Origin: Rhizophagus irregularis
Taxonomy: Eukaryota > Glomeromycota > Glomeromycetes > Glomerales > Glomeraceae
Direction of reading: 5' to 3'
Length of the DNA stretch: 64,000 nt
NCBI RefSeq assembly: GCF_026210795.1
Contig: NC_089431.1
Coordinates: 1,178,001 to 1,242,000 of the forward strand
Part shown: piece by piece, positions 1 to 10,917 of the stretch
How positions within the stretch are numbered: the stretch's first letter is position 1
Layout: every line of letters starts with the position of its first letter
Notes under the pieces: model-generated
Seen by the model: only the letters and a program-made list of their open reading frames with translations
The model's database searches: none
What the model was told of the DNA's origin: nothing
Made by a program: the position numbers and the translations under genes

Positions 1-1220
1 CAAGTGATGTGAGTATTATTATTTTTTGTAAATGCTTTACCGTAAGGTGCTTCGCAAAAGAAAAAGTAGTCATTTTTTTTATTAGTAAAACTACATTTGT
101 TGCTAAAGGTTAAACTACATAAACATTTGTACTACCGCTGATTCACCTTCTCGAAGTCAGAAAACAAGAGTGAAATAGAATAATAACTGAATAGGTTCCG
201 GTATCTTCTCTATTTATCTTTCTTCGAACTGTTGAAGAAATGTGTATTGAATAATATATTGTTTACTTTTCGTTCGTGGCGCAATTCGATACATTCGTTT
301 TTTACTGCAGATCATAACTGTATTTATAAAAATTTCCAGGCAAAATAAATCGCATAAATATTTTGCATAAATTAGTCATTCCGGGAATAAGAAGCATTGG
401 CGTAAATTTTATACCCATATATCACTATTTTCTCCTCGCGATTTGCAAAATATTCCTCTAGCAATAGTATCGTATGAGTTCACATGCATGTTTTATTGTC
501 CGAAATGTTAACATTCCCACTCGAAAGCATGCAATGTCACGCCACGTATATGGCCAATGAAATTTTAGAATCAGGTGTAACGCTTACGCCAAACAACAAA
601 AAAACCAAATTATTAAAAATCCACGATAATTATAGTTTTAAATTAACTATAGTTTTAACTTTTAATAAAATAAATATTATACATTAATTTTTGTTGTAAC
701 AAATTATAAATGATAAAATTCAATAATAAATATCGTTAACTTTTTAAAGTGTAAATAAATCGTTGCTACCGTTGCTTTTAAAGTGTGTTGTTGTTTCTAA
801 AATTCGATAAAATTTAACATTTTTTAACATAACTTTTATACACTTTTTAGCAATCCATTTTTTTTTTAATTTTAACAATACATACTTTTTATAATTTTTT
901 TGTGATATTAATTGACGATCATATGGTTATAACGCTTCAAATGCTTCCGTTTCCTAGTAATAATACTGAGTAGCGAGGAAGCTATACGGGTTAGGGCTGG
1001 CAGGCATGTTTTTTTCATACATTATTCCTCCCTTGAAACTTCGCTTCTCTATTTAGCATTTCTCATATATTATTTAAAAAATATATTAAATAAAGACCTT
1101 TATTTTGAATTTTTAAACATATGCGTATGCATAATACATGCGAAAATGGCTATTTTTATTACAAAATTTCATAAATACATGTAAAAAGAAGTATTAATTC
1201 TGTATACTACCCTACTATCC
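1..1220. other. gene-poor AT-rich stretch
   Basis: No coding region can be supported. A 67-codon open frame at 484-687 has no recognisable domain and AT-biased composition. Bases 943-960 carry the cttccgtttcctagtaa end of the repeat family seen in full at about 9.3, 16.6 and 53.7 kb, so this is probably a solo or eroded copy. Confidence 0.5.
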
Positions 1221-1706
1221 TTAATATATACGGTATCTAGTAACCGTTCTTTTCGTTTCTGGAGTATATGAAGTGGTTACTTCAACATCATCTACTTGCG
1301 TAATTACTTTAACACTACCACCACCAAGTTTAGCTTGTTCGATTGTTGCCTCAGCTGATTTCTTAATGGTATTTGCGAGTTTTCCGATTGAGATTGATGA
1401 AGAGGACTTAGCTACTGTACCGGAGGAAGTTTTAGGAGTATATGAAGTACATGAAAATTTTGGACCTTCTCGGCGAGTATATGAGGCGGATATTTTACGA
1501 TTTCCTATTTGCGCACTCACTTCAGCTTTACCACCATTATTATCGACATATTTAGTCAATGGATAGACTGATTTTTTAATATTGTATGCGACTACTTCGG
1601 TTGAGGACCCAGCTGCTGTAGCTACTGTACCGAAGGCAGCTCCGCATGCTGAACAGTATTTAGCGCTACTAGAAACCTGCTCATAACAATATTGACAATA
1701 TTTCAT
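1221..1706 (-). CDS. zinc-ribbon protein with duplicated C-terminal module
   Basis: This single-exon frame encodes 161 residues. The N-terminus has a CxxC-x10-CxxC zinc ribbon (C4, C7, C18, C21; YCQYC and YCSACG), the treble-clef type found in many small zinc-ribbon proteins. The remainder is Ser/Thr/Lys-rich and contains a two-fold module. One copy (about residues 43-80) runs from NIKKS through a GGK segment and NRKISASYT. The other (about 111-155) runs from TIKKSAE through GGGSVKV to VTTSYTPE. No signal peptide or membrane segment is visible. The start is the only upstream ATG and it puts the first Cys pair at the usual position. Possible roles are nucleic-acid or protein binding; no enzymatic motif is seen. 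The long plus-strand frame at 1273-1566 is its shadow. Confidence 0.75.
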   Translation of the reverse strand: MKYCQYCYEQVSSSAKYCSACGAAFGTVATAAGSSTEVVAYNIKKSVYPLTKYVDNNGGKAEVSAQIGNRKISASYTRREGPKFSCTSYTPKTSSGTVAKSSSSISIGKLANTIKKSAEATIEQAKLGGGSVKVITQVDDVEVTTSYTPETKRTVTRYRIY

Positions 1707-2476
1707 TTTCTTTAAGCTTGCAATTGAAGGTGTAATTATAAGTAAATGAAAGAATGGTAGGAAAAATAAACTTATGAAACTTTCATGAATATATAAAAGT
1801 ATTTGAGAAAATGAATCACTGGTTTTAGAAGCTCATTTGAGGGAGTTTCATAGATTATCCGATATCTCATTTAGTGATGGGCACTTGCAATGACGTACAT
1901 ACTTCATGAACGTGCATTACTGCGCATCAAAATTTAACTTAAAAAATACATTTCATTTATTTCATTTCTTTAAAATACATATCATTACCATATAATCATG
2001 CGCATCATGCAGCATTGCATGTATCAGGTATGATGTGCATCAAATACGCAAATGAATCAATATTAATATTAATTATTATAATATAAAGTAATGAATTATA
2101 TAGAATAAAAATTCCAAGATACAAGTACTCCATGCAAATAAACTAAATCCATTTCGTAGGTATGTCATAAAAATAATAAATTAAGAAAATCGGTATGTGG
2201 CTTAGGAAATTTATCTGTGATACAATTACCTGAAAGTATGATTTTCCCCTGCTTAAAAAATTACTCAAATTTTTTGCAGATCATTTCCAGACTAGAAGAT
2301 AAAATTTTTAACGAATAAATTCCACGTTCTTATTTTTCAAACGTAGTTTCTAAAATCAAATCTTATGTGTAATTTTGCTTTTTAGAGAAAAATTGGAGAT
2401 TTTGAATACCGATTTTTTTTACTATTAAAGTCAATTTTTACAAGATTCAATATGGAAGCCAATAAATGTCATTCAT
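1707..2476. other. noncoding AT-rich stretch
   Basis: No supported ORF, RNA gene or clear repeat is seen between the zinc-ribbon gene and the LINE insertion. It includes the presumed promoter of the zinc-ribbon gene, since transcription would start to the right of 1706. No conserved motif can be named. Confidence 0.4.
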
Positions 2477-3395
2477 GAGTGATGACCTCTTTTTTTTTTT
2501 TTTTTTAACGAAGTCAACTTTATTTAGAAAATAAGAAAAATTACAAAAAAGGAAAAGATCTACATTATATAACATTTAGTAAAGAACACGATCGAACTAT
2601 ACTATAATATTATTAGGGACTTAAGATTTTATGTTCAAAAGAACTATCTGCCATCCTGCTCACCCAAATAGGTTCACTAAACTATCCGCATAACTACTAC
2701 TATTCGTATGGACTTCGGTAATGTTATATAAAAACCCACCACAACTCCTTTAATTACTACTACAACATCAAAGATAATAAAAATAATACTACGAAACACT
2801 ACCGTAATCAACAATATTATAGTAATCTATTGTATTACCCCAAAATAAATATGACTTTGAAGACTTTGTAGATTAAAGTATTTCTTATTTTTTGATTTAC
2901 GCGTTTTGTCAATAAACTGCTCTTTACCAAAATGTTGTTTTTTAACATTCTTATCAATTCCCAAACCTCTATCAATTTCACTAAGTTTATTACACCTCAC
3001 TTTCCAAAAAATCATAGATTTATCCAAAATTTCATTCCTAAAATTATATGACAAAATTTCAACTTTTGATTTCGTAGATAATAATTGTTTAAAAAAATTA
3101 ATTAATGAACAAGGAAAGAAACCTTTAATTAATCTATGAAAGTTATGTGATCCTCTGATACTTCAAGTTTCCAAATATCATTGAGATTTTTAATATGTTC
3201 AAGAGTAATATGATTAATAGGATCTAAAATTTTATTAATTTCTAAAAGAAGCCAATTTTGTACTCCTGAAATTAAATCTCTTGTCTTTCTTCACAAAACC
3301 AGATATGATTGAAATCTTCTTCATCCTCTTCACACATAGGGCAAAACCTTTCTTTATATAATGAAAATAAAGTTCTTTTAAGAGTGATGACCTCT
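2477..3395 (-). mobile_element. 5'-truncated LINE (non-LTR retrotransposon) with target-site duplication
   Basis: Read on the minus strand, this is the 3' part of a LINE ORF2. A zinc-finger module like the one downstream of reverse transcriptase lies at about 3350-3275: CPMC, then FNHIWFC, a Cys-x2-Cys ... His-x4-Cys pattern. After at least two frameshifts come the segments DLISGVQNWLLLEINKI (about 3278-3228) and MIFWKVRCNKLSEIDRG (about 3018-2968), typical of LINE C-termini. A 3' UTR follows and ends in a 17-nt poly(A), seen as T at 2490-2506. The 14-bp sequence gagtgatgacctct lies directly beyond the tail (2477-2490) and again at 3382-3395, as expected for target-primed reverse transcription with 5' truncation. 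The open frame happens to continue to about 3510 beyond the duplication. This may be chance or may mean insertion into older LINE sequence. The copy cannot encode a working protein. Confidence 0.8.
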
Positions 3396-3512
3396 CTTTT
3401 AAACTTGCAGGCATTACGACATAAAAACCGATCACGTGTGTGTAGATCATATTTCGATTGTGTAATAAAAACAGGTATTTTTTTTCGTATTGAGACGTCA
3501 ATAAAACAGTAA

Positions 3513-4576
3513 AATGCGTTAATTCTCTAAAATTTCTATAATTAAACTTAGAAAAAAACCTAAATTTCAATGTTATACGAAGGAAATATAAGCATTTTTC
3601 ATACTTTAATCATCTCTAGTACAATATTTAACATTTTTATATGTAACTTTTAACCGGCTTATTTTATAATATTAATTTCGCTTATCTTTTTTTCTAAATT
3701 TTATTAGACGTTTATATTATGGATTTAATTTGTAACTTGTATAACTAGTAAAATTCTTTATAACTTTATTTAAACAAAAACATTGTCAAATATAAACTAC
3801 TAATCTATATTTTTTGTATTCTGTTTAATTGACTCTATCTGTTTCTTTTTAATTATTCTTTTTTGACGTGGTGGTATTGTTTTTGGATTCATATTTTCTA
3901 TATTTTCAAAAGATATTTTTGATTATTACTCTTACTTCTTTATATAGATGTTGCTTGCACTTTCATTTGTTTATCATTATTGTTTCTAACTCTCCAATTC
4001 TTCTTATAATACTTTCTTATTGTTTCATTATTTTGTAAATAAAGATGCTTCTTGAATATTCCGAGCATAAAAAAAGGTAACAATACTCAAATTAATAAAT
4101 AGATCCTTCCTTTTTTGGATATTGCCAGCGGCATTACGTAATTCTGGCCCTGAGAGATGCGTGGAGTTAATGATTGCTCTGTGTGTAATAAAATTACCCA
4201 TTGTCAACTTATTGCAAACTCAAAGAATTTTTTCAAAATTTTACTACAACGGATACGAAACTTTGTCTATATACTGTACTTTTTAGTAAGAGATTTTAAG
4301 GTTAGCTTGAACGCCAAGGATAAATTCACGTATTCTTAATTGCGTCTATAAATTATATTGTAAGTCGTTCATATTCTTCATCTAGAGAAATCAAATAATA
4401 ACATTAAAACCAAATCATGTGATATTATTTTGAATTTTATAAGCCATTTATTTATTTCAATTTAGACATTAATAAAAAGAGAAATAGAAATTATTAAATT
4501 AATAATTTTATTACGTTTACTATAAATTAAGAAAGTACAGGTAATAACAAAAAAAAGAACGCAAAGTAAGTAAATA
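3513..4576. other. intergenic stretch with one dispersed-repeat copy
   Basis: No gene is supported. A dispersed repeat occupies about 4103-4155 (gatccttccttttttggata followed by cattacgtaattctggccctg). It recurs reversed at about 48817-48868, and its ccggccctga core appears again inside the element at 47791-48027. The rest is A/T-rich sequence 3' of the methyltransferase gene. Confidence 0.5.
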
Positions 4577-5090
4577 TTATAAAGTTTTTTCACTCACATA
4601 CTCACTATCCTCCTCATTCTCCCTTTCATTGTTTTTTTCATTCTTCTCAATGTCCTTTTCATTCTCCTTCCCGTTCTCCTCCTCATTACAATTTTCATTC
4701 TCCTCCTCATCGTTCCTCTCCTCATTCTCCCTTTCATTGTTCTCATCATTCCTCTTCTCATTATCCATTCCATTCTCCTTATTATAACCTTCATTCTCCT
4801 CCTCATTGTCCTCCTCCTCATCATCCTCCCTTTCATTTTCCTCATCACTCTTCTTCTCAATGTCCTTCTCATTCTCCTCTTCATCATAACCTTCATTTTC
4901 TTCCGCACTGTACCACTCCTCATTTTCCCTTTCATTGTCTTTTTCATTCTTCTTCTCAATGTCTATTTCATTCACCTTTCCGTTCTCCTCTTCATTATAA
5001 CTTTCATTCTCCTCCTCATTAACCCTCTCCTCATTCTCCCCCTCGTTCTCATCCTCATTTTCCACCTCGACATTATTCTCATCATTTTTC
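4577..5090 (-). repeat. acidic minisatellite coding for E/N-rich repeats
   Basis: Imperfect tandem copies of triplet-based units, gaagaaaatgaa-like on the coding strand, encode runs such as NEEENE, NEKDIEK and NERENEE. The array accounts for the whole C-terminal tail of MT1. Its other frames are open too, which explains a 121-codon Arg/Met-rich shadow frame at 4594-4959. Confidence 0.8.
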
Positions 5091-6180
5091 TGAGCATAAA
5101 TACGATAAATCATAAACTCCATATGAGAATTGTCTAATTCTTCAATAAGATTGTCGATCACTTTTAAATATTTTTCATTACTAATTCCCATATAATGACT
5201 AATACTTCTAATAATAATTTCAGAATTAGCACTATCTTTAAATATATAATCTAAATATGCTTCACCAATTTTATCACCATTTGAACCTAATATAAATGTT
5301 TTTTCGTCTTTTCTTACATTAGAAAGATTTAAATTTGATTCTAACATTGATTCAAGTTGTTGAATAATTTTTACATCTATACCTTTTGATAAGAATGTTT
5401 CACACGCTAAAAAAATATAAGGCGTGAACGTTAGAGAGATTGGCTTCCTTTAAATATATAAATATATATATATACACAGAATATAGAGTATAACCTGATG
5501 TATAAAATTCAACAAATAAGGGACCTGCCCCTATGGCAAATGAGTATGGCTCAACTAATTCAATCCATCCACCAGGTTTCGTTACCCTATTGCATAGAAA
5601 AAAGAATTCTTTCATTTATTAATTTATTATTTGAGAAAAACATTTAACGATTATTTACCTGACAAGTTCAGAAATCACAAAATTCCATTGATCAGGTGTA
5701 TATGCAAGAATCATTGTTTCTTGATGTACAAAATCGAATTCGTCATCAGGATATGGTAATCCATTTAATATATCAGCTTGGATAAATTGTAAATTTTCAG
5801 GTTTTATCTACAAAAAAAAAACAAAATTTATATATATTCATTGTATGTCAAAAAAAAAAAGCTCTTCTTACCTCTTTCGGAAAGAGTGGTTTTTTATCGA
5901 GACCAAAAAAATTCGATTTTGGGTAATTAATAGATAAATCCAATAACCAAGTTCCAGCACCACATGCTACATCTAATACTTTACATTGATTTCTAATTAA
6001 TTTTTGTTCAATAGGGGAAGAAAAATTGTTTTCGAATAAACATCTTTTGAGAAAATGATGCGTATGATGTCGATTTATTTCCTTGTCATCATCCGGTAAA
6101 TAAGATTTTAATTTTTCATATTCTTTTGATTTTGTTTGAAAAAAAATTTTTGGTTTTATCTTTGATATCCTATTTCCCAT
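4577..6180 (-). CDS. SAM-dependent methyltransferase with acidic C-terminal tail (MT1)
   Basis: Four exons on the minus strand: 6180-5872, 5807-5659, 5586-5495 and 5406-4577. The introns are GT-AG with matching phases and the product is 459 residues. Residues 1-80 open with MGNRISK and reach the class I SAM-binding motif VLDVACGAGTWLLDLS at about 67-82. The motif II/post-I region continues through FFGLDKK, then GLPYPDDEFDFVHQ and RVTKPGGWIELVEP, the usual order for a Rossmann-fold small-molecule methyltransferase. After the conserved C-terminal block (ILGSNGDKIGEAYLDY to MIYRIYAQK) a tail of about 170 residues made almost only of Glu, Asn, Asp, Lys and Arg begins near residue 291. The paralogue at 7203-8601 stops right at this point, so the tail is an addition. 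The methyl acceptor is unknown. The gene is divergent from its paralogue, with about 1 kb of shared upstream DNA. Confidence 0.85.
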
Positions 6181-7202
6181 ATTTTTACCATTTAATTTTT
6201 TATTTAAGAGTAAAACGAAAAAAAAAGAAGAAATTGAAATTAAGTTTGAAAATAATTGGGATAATAATTTTTTTTTATATTACACAGAATTAATGTTTTG
6301 CGCCAATACAAATATTGTTACAAAACGCGATGAACCATAATTTTTATTGAGTAGGAATTTTTTAATTTTATTTCTTTACTAAATTATATTATTTGTACTT
6401 TTTGAGTAACGTTTTGATTGATGTAGTGTCAAATTAAATAGATAACTATTTCGTAATCCATCAAATTAAAAGGGGTGCAGAATTTTGCACATCTACTGTA
6501 GCAATTGATTCTGTGAGCACGCTAAGATATTAAATTGTTATATTATGATGTCGTTATTATCTTTCGAAAGTAAAATTTTTTTTTTTGTATTGTGTGGGAA
6601 CCAAATTTATATCATCGGTACACCATCGGTATTACAAAGCGATCGAAGTTTTTTAAGCTTTTGTTAGGAGGCAACGTGAACCTGCATAGTATCACGTAAG
6701 ACCAGGCTGATCATTATATTGTGATTTCGCGATATTGTTTATCCGTCCATCCCGACGGTTTTTTTTTTTTTAAGAAAAAAATACCCGCTATGAAATATAA
6801 AATTTAGAATATTTGTTTGTTACTCATTGTTACTCATATCCGTTATCTTCTTGGCTTACATGAGTTAACGAAAACAATTACCGTTACCGGAAATTACCGT
6901 AATTATTTATAATTTTTTTCGCTTACATAATAGATATCTTACTAGTTAATGGTAAGTTTTTTTGATCCATTCAAATATTTACTGTTTAGAAGAATAATTG
7001 CTACCGTTACTCATTATTATGTTTATCGAAAATAAAAGTTATATAACCTTTATGAAAATGATATTTCAAACCCATTATATTATTTTTTTTTTGAAAAAAA
7101 AAAATAATTTTCTATCATTTTATTTCATCGATTTCTTCGTTGTAAAAAAAAAAAAGTTATTTAACCTTACCTTCTTTTTTTATATATATATTTTTTAAAA
7201 TA
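6181..7202. promoter_or_regulatory. shared divergent upstream region of MT1 and MT2
   Basis: About 1 kb separates the two divergent start codons. It is AT-rich with poly(A/T) tracts at 6767-6780 and just upstream of 7203, and a somewhat more mixed patch at 6600-6760. No ORF is supported; the frame at 6998-7198 is low-complexity. The geometry suggests a bidirectional promoter, but no motif can be named. Confidence 0.4.
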
Positions 7203-8601
7203 ATGGGAAATCGCAATTCTACCGATAAGGTTAAAAGAAATCCATCAATTAATAAGACTAATAATAGATCTCATATTAAAAAAGAGTTCGAACCTACCTT
7301 ACCTAGTACCTTACCTACTTCACCTACCTCACCTACTTCATCTAACGAAGAAAAAGAAACTTTGAAATATTATTTACCAAATGATAATAATGATATTGAT
7401 AGACAACATGCGCATCATTTTATTAAAAGATATTTATTTCAAAGTTATTTTTCTGCTCCGATCGTGATTGGAGAAGGAGTTAAAGTTTTGGATGTTGGGT
7501 AAGTTAAGAAATTTGAAAAAAAAAATCGTTTTTTTTTCGATCCGTTTTTTAAGAAAATCAAAAAATCATTTTATATTAAAGATGTGGAGCTGGAACTTGG
7601 TTGTTAGATTTAGCAAACGAGTACAAAGATTCCATATTTTATGGACTTGATATTGCACCAGTATTTCCTGCTGAGGTAAAAAAAAATCCATCAAACGTAT
7701 ATTTATATATATATATATGGGTCTAGTACGAAATCCTGAACTCTAATGCTAGTCAAACACATCACGTGACTAGGAATAATTCTGCATAACGCTGGCATTT
7801 CGTATCATTCGACGGATCCCACATATATATATATATTTTTTTAAAAAAAATCAAAATATTTATTTATTTGTAAATTTAATAGATAAAACCGGAAAACTTG
7901 ACCTTTATTAAAGAAGATATATTTAATGGGTTACCATTTCCTGATAACACATTTGATTTTGTACATATGGAAACAATGGCATACATTTTAACACCAGAAA
8001 AATGGCATTATGCGATTTCTGAACTTATCAGGTAGGTAATTATCGAATTCATTATAAAATCTTAATTGTTATTAACGAATCATATATTTTTTTAACAGAG
8101 TAACAAAACCTGAAGGATATATGGAATTATCCGAAGCGTATTATAATAAAAATGAAGGATTTGGTCCTATATATATTAAATTAGCTGAAGCAAGTAAGGT
8201 TATATAATTGTTTGATTGTTACTAATAATTAATAATAATTGATAATAATTTATATTATTATAGTTTATAAATCAAGCTTACAAAGAGGGGTTGATTTAAA
8301 ATTTACAGATCAACTTGAGAGTGTGTTACGATCAAGACAAACTATAATGAATGTGGATATAGACGAAAAAGTAGTTATTATAGGTCCAAATGGTGGTAAA
8401 GTTGGTACTATTTTTATGGACCTTTATATACAATTTTGTTCAACAGATTCAGCGGTTGAAGGTTTATGTCCTTATTTAAATATGTCAAAAGATGAATACA
8501 AAGAATTTATTTTTAAAGATTATAGAAATGAAATATGTCAATCTAAAAACACCAAACTTTATATGGTTAGATATTGGGCACAAAAAGTTAACAATAATTA
8601 A
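7203..8601 (+). CDS. SAM-dependent methyltransferase paralogue (MT2)
   Basis: Five exons: 7203-7498, 7582-7675, 7883-8031, 8099-8193 and 8264-8601, giving 323 residues with all phases consistent. It opens with MGNRNSTDK, has a Thr/Pro/Ser-rich insertion (about residues 32-50), and then RQHAHHFIKRYLF, equivalent to RHHTHHFLKRCLF of MT1. Motif I, VLDVGCGAGTWLLDLA, is split by intron 1. Later blocks NGLPFPDNTFDFVHME, RVTKPEGYMELSEAY and IIGPNGGKVGTIFMD match MT1 in order, and the protein ends YWAQKVNNN with no acidic tail. Three intron positions and phases are shared with MT1, and intron 1 (7499-7581) is unique to this copy. The substrate is unknown. The two genes are clearly an inverted duplicate pair. 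Confidence 0.85.
7676..7882 (+). repeat. intron 2 of MT2 carrying a hairpin-like insertion
   Basis: This intron is 207 bp, whereas the matching MT1 intron is 64 bp (5871-5808). The extra sequence lies between two (AT)n runs (about 7702-7718 and 7822-7837). It contains inverted arms tacgaaat (7727-7734) and atttcgta (7797-7804) and an inner palindromic part with ctagtca and tgactag. It looks like a small foldback element inserted in an AT microsatellite. Confidence 0.55.
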
Positions 8602-9303
8602 AAAAATTATAAGAAATATACAGATAATAATATATTCCTTTAAATTAAGTTTAACTTAGTAAGAAAATAAGATTTTATATAAATTCAATAAGTATAAATT
8701 AATTAATTTAATTCAATAAATATAATCCGGATCCCGTAAGTGAAAATTATAGAAAATAACGTTTTTATGAGATAAGTAATTTAAATATTATTTATTATTA
8801 ATTTGTATCTTTTGTACAATACAATATCCTTTTGGAAAAATAAAAAAAAAAAATTGCCGTTCGTATCACATTTCAATATCTTGACTCACGAATTAAAATT
8901 CTACTACGGGATTGCTTTTTTCGATTAAAGTTAGCGAATTCATGCAGGGAGATATTACATATTTATTAGTTACGTGGAATTACATGAATGATTGTGGAAC
9001 GTTAAACGAACCAACAATTACCATTACCGGAATATTATAATATAGTAATTCATGTTTTTTTTAATAAGATTTGAGTTAGTGGTAACTGATGGTTCTGATG
9101 AATGATTGATTTGATTGATTGTTAATTAGTAATACTGTACCTGCATTAGTGTTTTTTAAGCCTAATATATAAATATTACAGAAAATGAGGCGCAAGGCGC
9201 AATATTTGGATCATATGAATTGATTGAATTAAAAATAATTTTTAAAAGGTAAATTTTAATAAAAATTCGTTATTTCATGTATCTTTAATACATTGTACAT
9301 AAT
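8602..9303. other. AT-rich intergenic DNA
   Basis: No gene or RNA is supported downstream of MT2. Short A/T runs only. Confidence 0.4.
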
Positions 9304-9454
9304 TGTCCGGAGCGAAGCGAAGGAGGACTACACATATATATAAATAAATGATCGATCACGTGAATTTCTCTGACCTCTCACGTGATGTCATCCAATGAAA
9401 ATCGCAAAATTTTTTTCTTCGCTCCGGATTTACAACGGTTTCCGTTTCCTAGTA
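9304..9454 (+). repeat. MITE-like repeat, family with tccggagcgaa ends, copy A
   Basis: The left end has tccggagcgaagcga (from 9306). Its inverse ttcgctccgga lies at 9418-9428 and is followed by a conserved tail tttacaacggtttccgtttc to ctagt. The interior has gatcgatcacgtgaatttct and tcacgtgatgtca. Copies at 16609-16805 and about 53686-53822 share both the interior and the tail, so this is a dispersed family. No coding capacity. Confidence 0.75.
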
Positions 9455-10917
9455 TATATAACTACATCATCTCGATGTAAAATTTACATTAGCATGACAA
9501 ATTATTTTATTTTTTATGTCTCATTGAAATTTGATTTTTTCTTATATATTCATAAATTTAATCTATTTTCTTTATATTTTGATGATATTTACGTTATAAT
9601 ACAATAATTCTCGGTTTAATATTAAAAGATCGATTACAACATATTTAATGATTTAATGATATTGAGAGACCCGTTTATTTCAAGTAAATAGAGATTTATG
9701 AGAGAGTTGTGACATTACGTAAGCAATGAAATTAGGCTACAAATTTAGGAGTCTCCAAATATATACTTATTTTTCTTTACATTTCTAAGACGTTCTTATA
9801 TTTATCAATTAAATATGTAAATATGTTTTTAGACTTAATACAAGACTGATATTTACTCTAAAGAAAATGAAATAGTATGTGATTAAAATGGCAATCCGTT
9901 AAACATATATATATTGGCTTTAACAAATTCAGGATTAAACTGTCAATATGTAATATTCTTAAATTTCTATAATATCACGTTTTAACATATTCATCATTTA
10001 TTCATCATATAAATTATTATTTATATATTTAATTAATGTGGATGTATTTTATTATTGATAATAATGATTTACTTTGTTTTTATTAAAATTAATTTCTTGG
10101 CAATAATGAAACTTTATTATTGTGTTACATTGAGGCATTCAAATTTGAATTACTTACATTAAATTTGAACCACTTACGTCAACGATTTAATTTTGGTTAA
10201 CTTATTTCGTTTAATATTATTTACTAAATTACTTTTAATTTGGATATTATTATTCATTATTTTATTTGAGAAGGGAACCCAGGGGGACCGAATTATGTCA
10301 TGGTTAAATAATTTTGATCAGTAGATTAGCGAACCAAAAAGTGTCAAAATTCCGAAAATCATATTTTGAAAATCCGAATTTTGAAATTCCTAATTCCTTA
10401 TATATTTTTTGCAGCGCATTTCTTTATTAATTTCATGACCAAAGGTACAGTACATATATTAATTTTAGAGGCACATGACTTCAAGAGTCACATGACCCTA
10501 TAGCAAAAAAATGATCTATCTAAATACAAAGAGAGTACTTACCGAAACGTGCAAAAAATAATAAATCCAAATCACCCTCACTATCCAATATGAAAAATTG
10601 TAAGAAAAATAAAAACATAAATCACCCCCAAAAAATAAAACTATCATTTCTAGACCTATCAAATTTCTAGTCTATACTACAACCTAATCCTAAATTACTC
10701 GTTAAATTTCCTTGATTTTGTATTAAGTCCCTCAGTAAGAAAAACCGTGAATAATGCTAAATAGCTAATCGCCTCTCTAAAATGTTGAGACCTTAATACC
10801 CAAAATCCATCTAACAACAACCAAATTTCTACAAAAAGAAAAATTAGTACCTATAAATTCCAATTCTACGCCATTAATCGACCGCCTACCAAGGAAAAAA
10901 TAGACATATGAGTGACA
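9455..10917. other. gene-poor stretch
   Basis: No supported coding sequence; the 70-codon frame at 9395-9607 begins inside the repeat. The stretch is long AT-rich DNA. A slightly less AT-rich segment at 10260-10920 leads into the coding remnants that follow. Confidence 0.4.

Noticed and set aside
1273-1566. 97-codon plus-strand frame
   Set aside because: It is the antisense shadow of the zinc-ribbon gene.
4594-4959. 121-codon Arg/Met-rich minus-strand frame
   Set aside because: It is an alternative frame of the acidic minisatellite in MT1.
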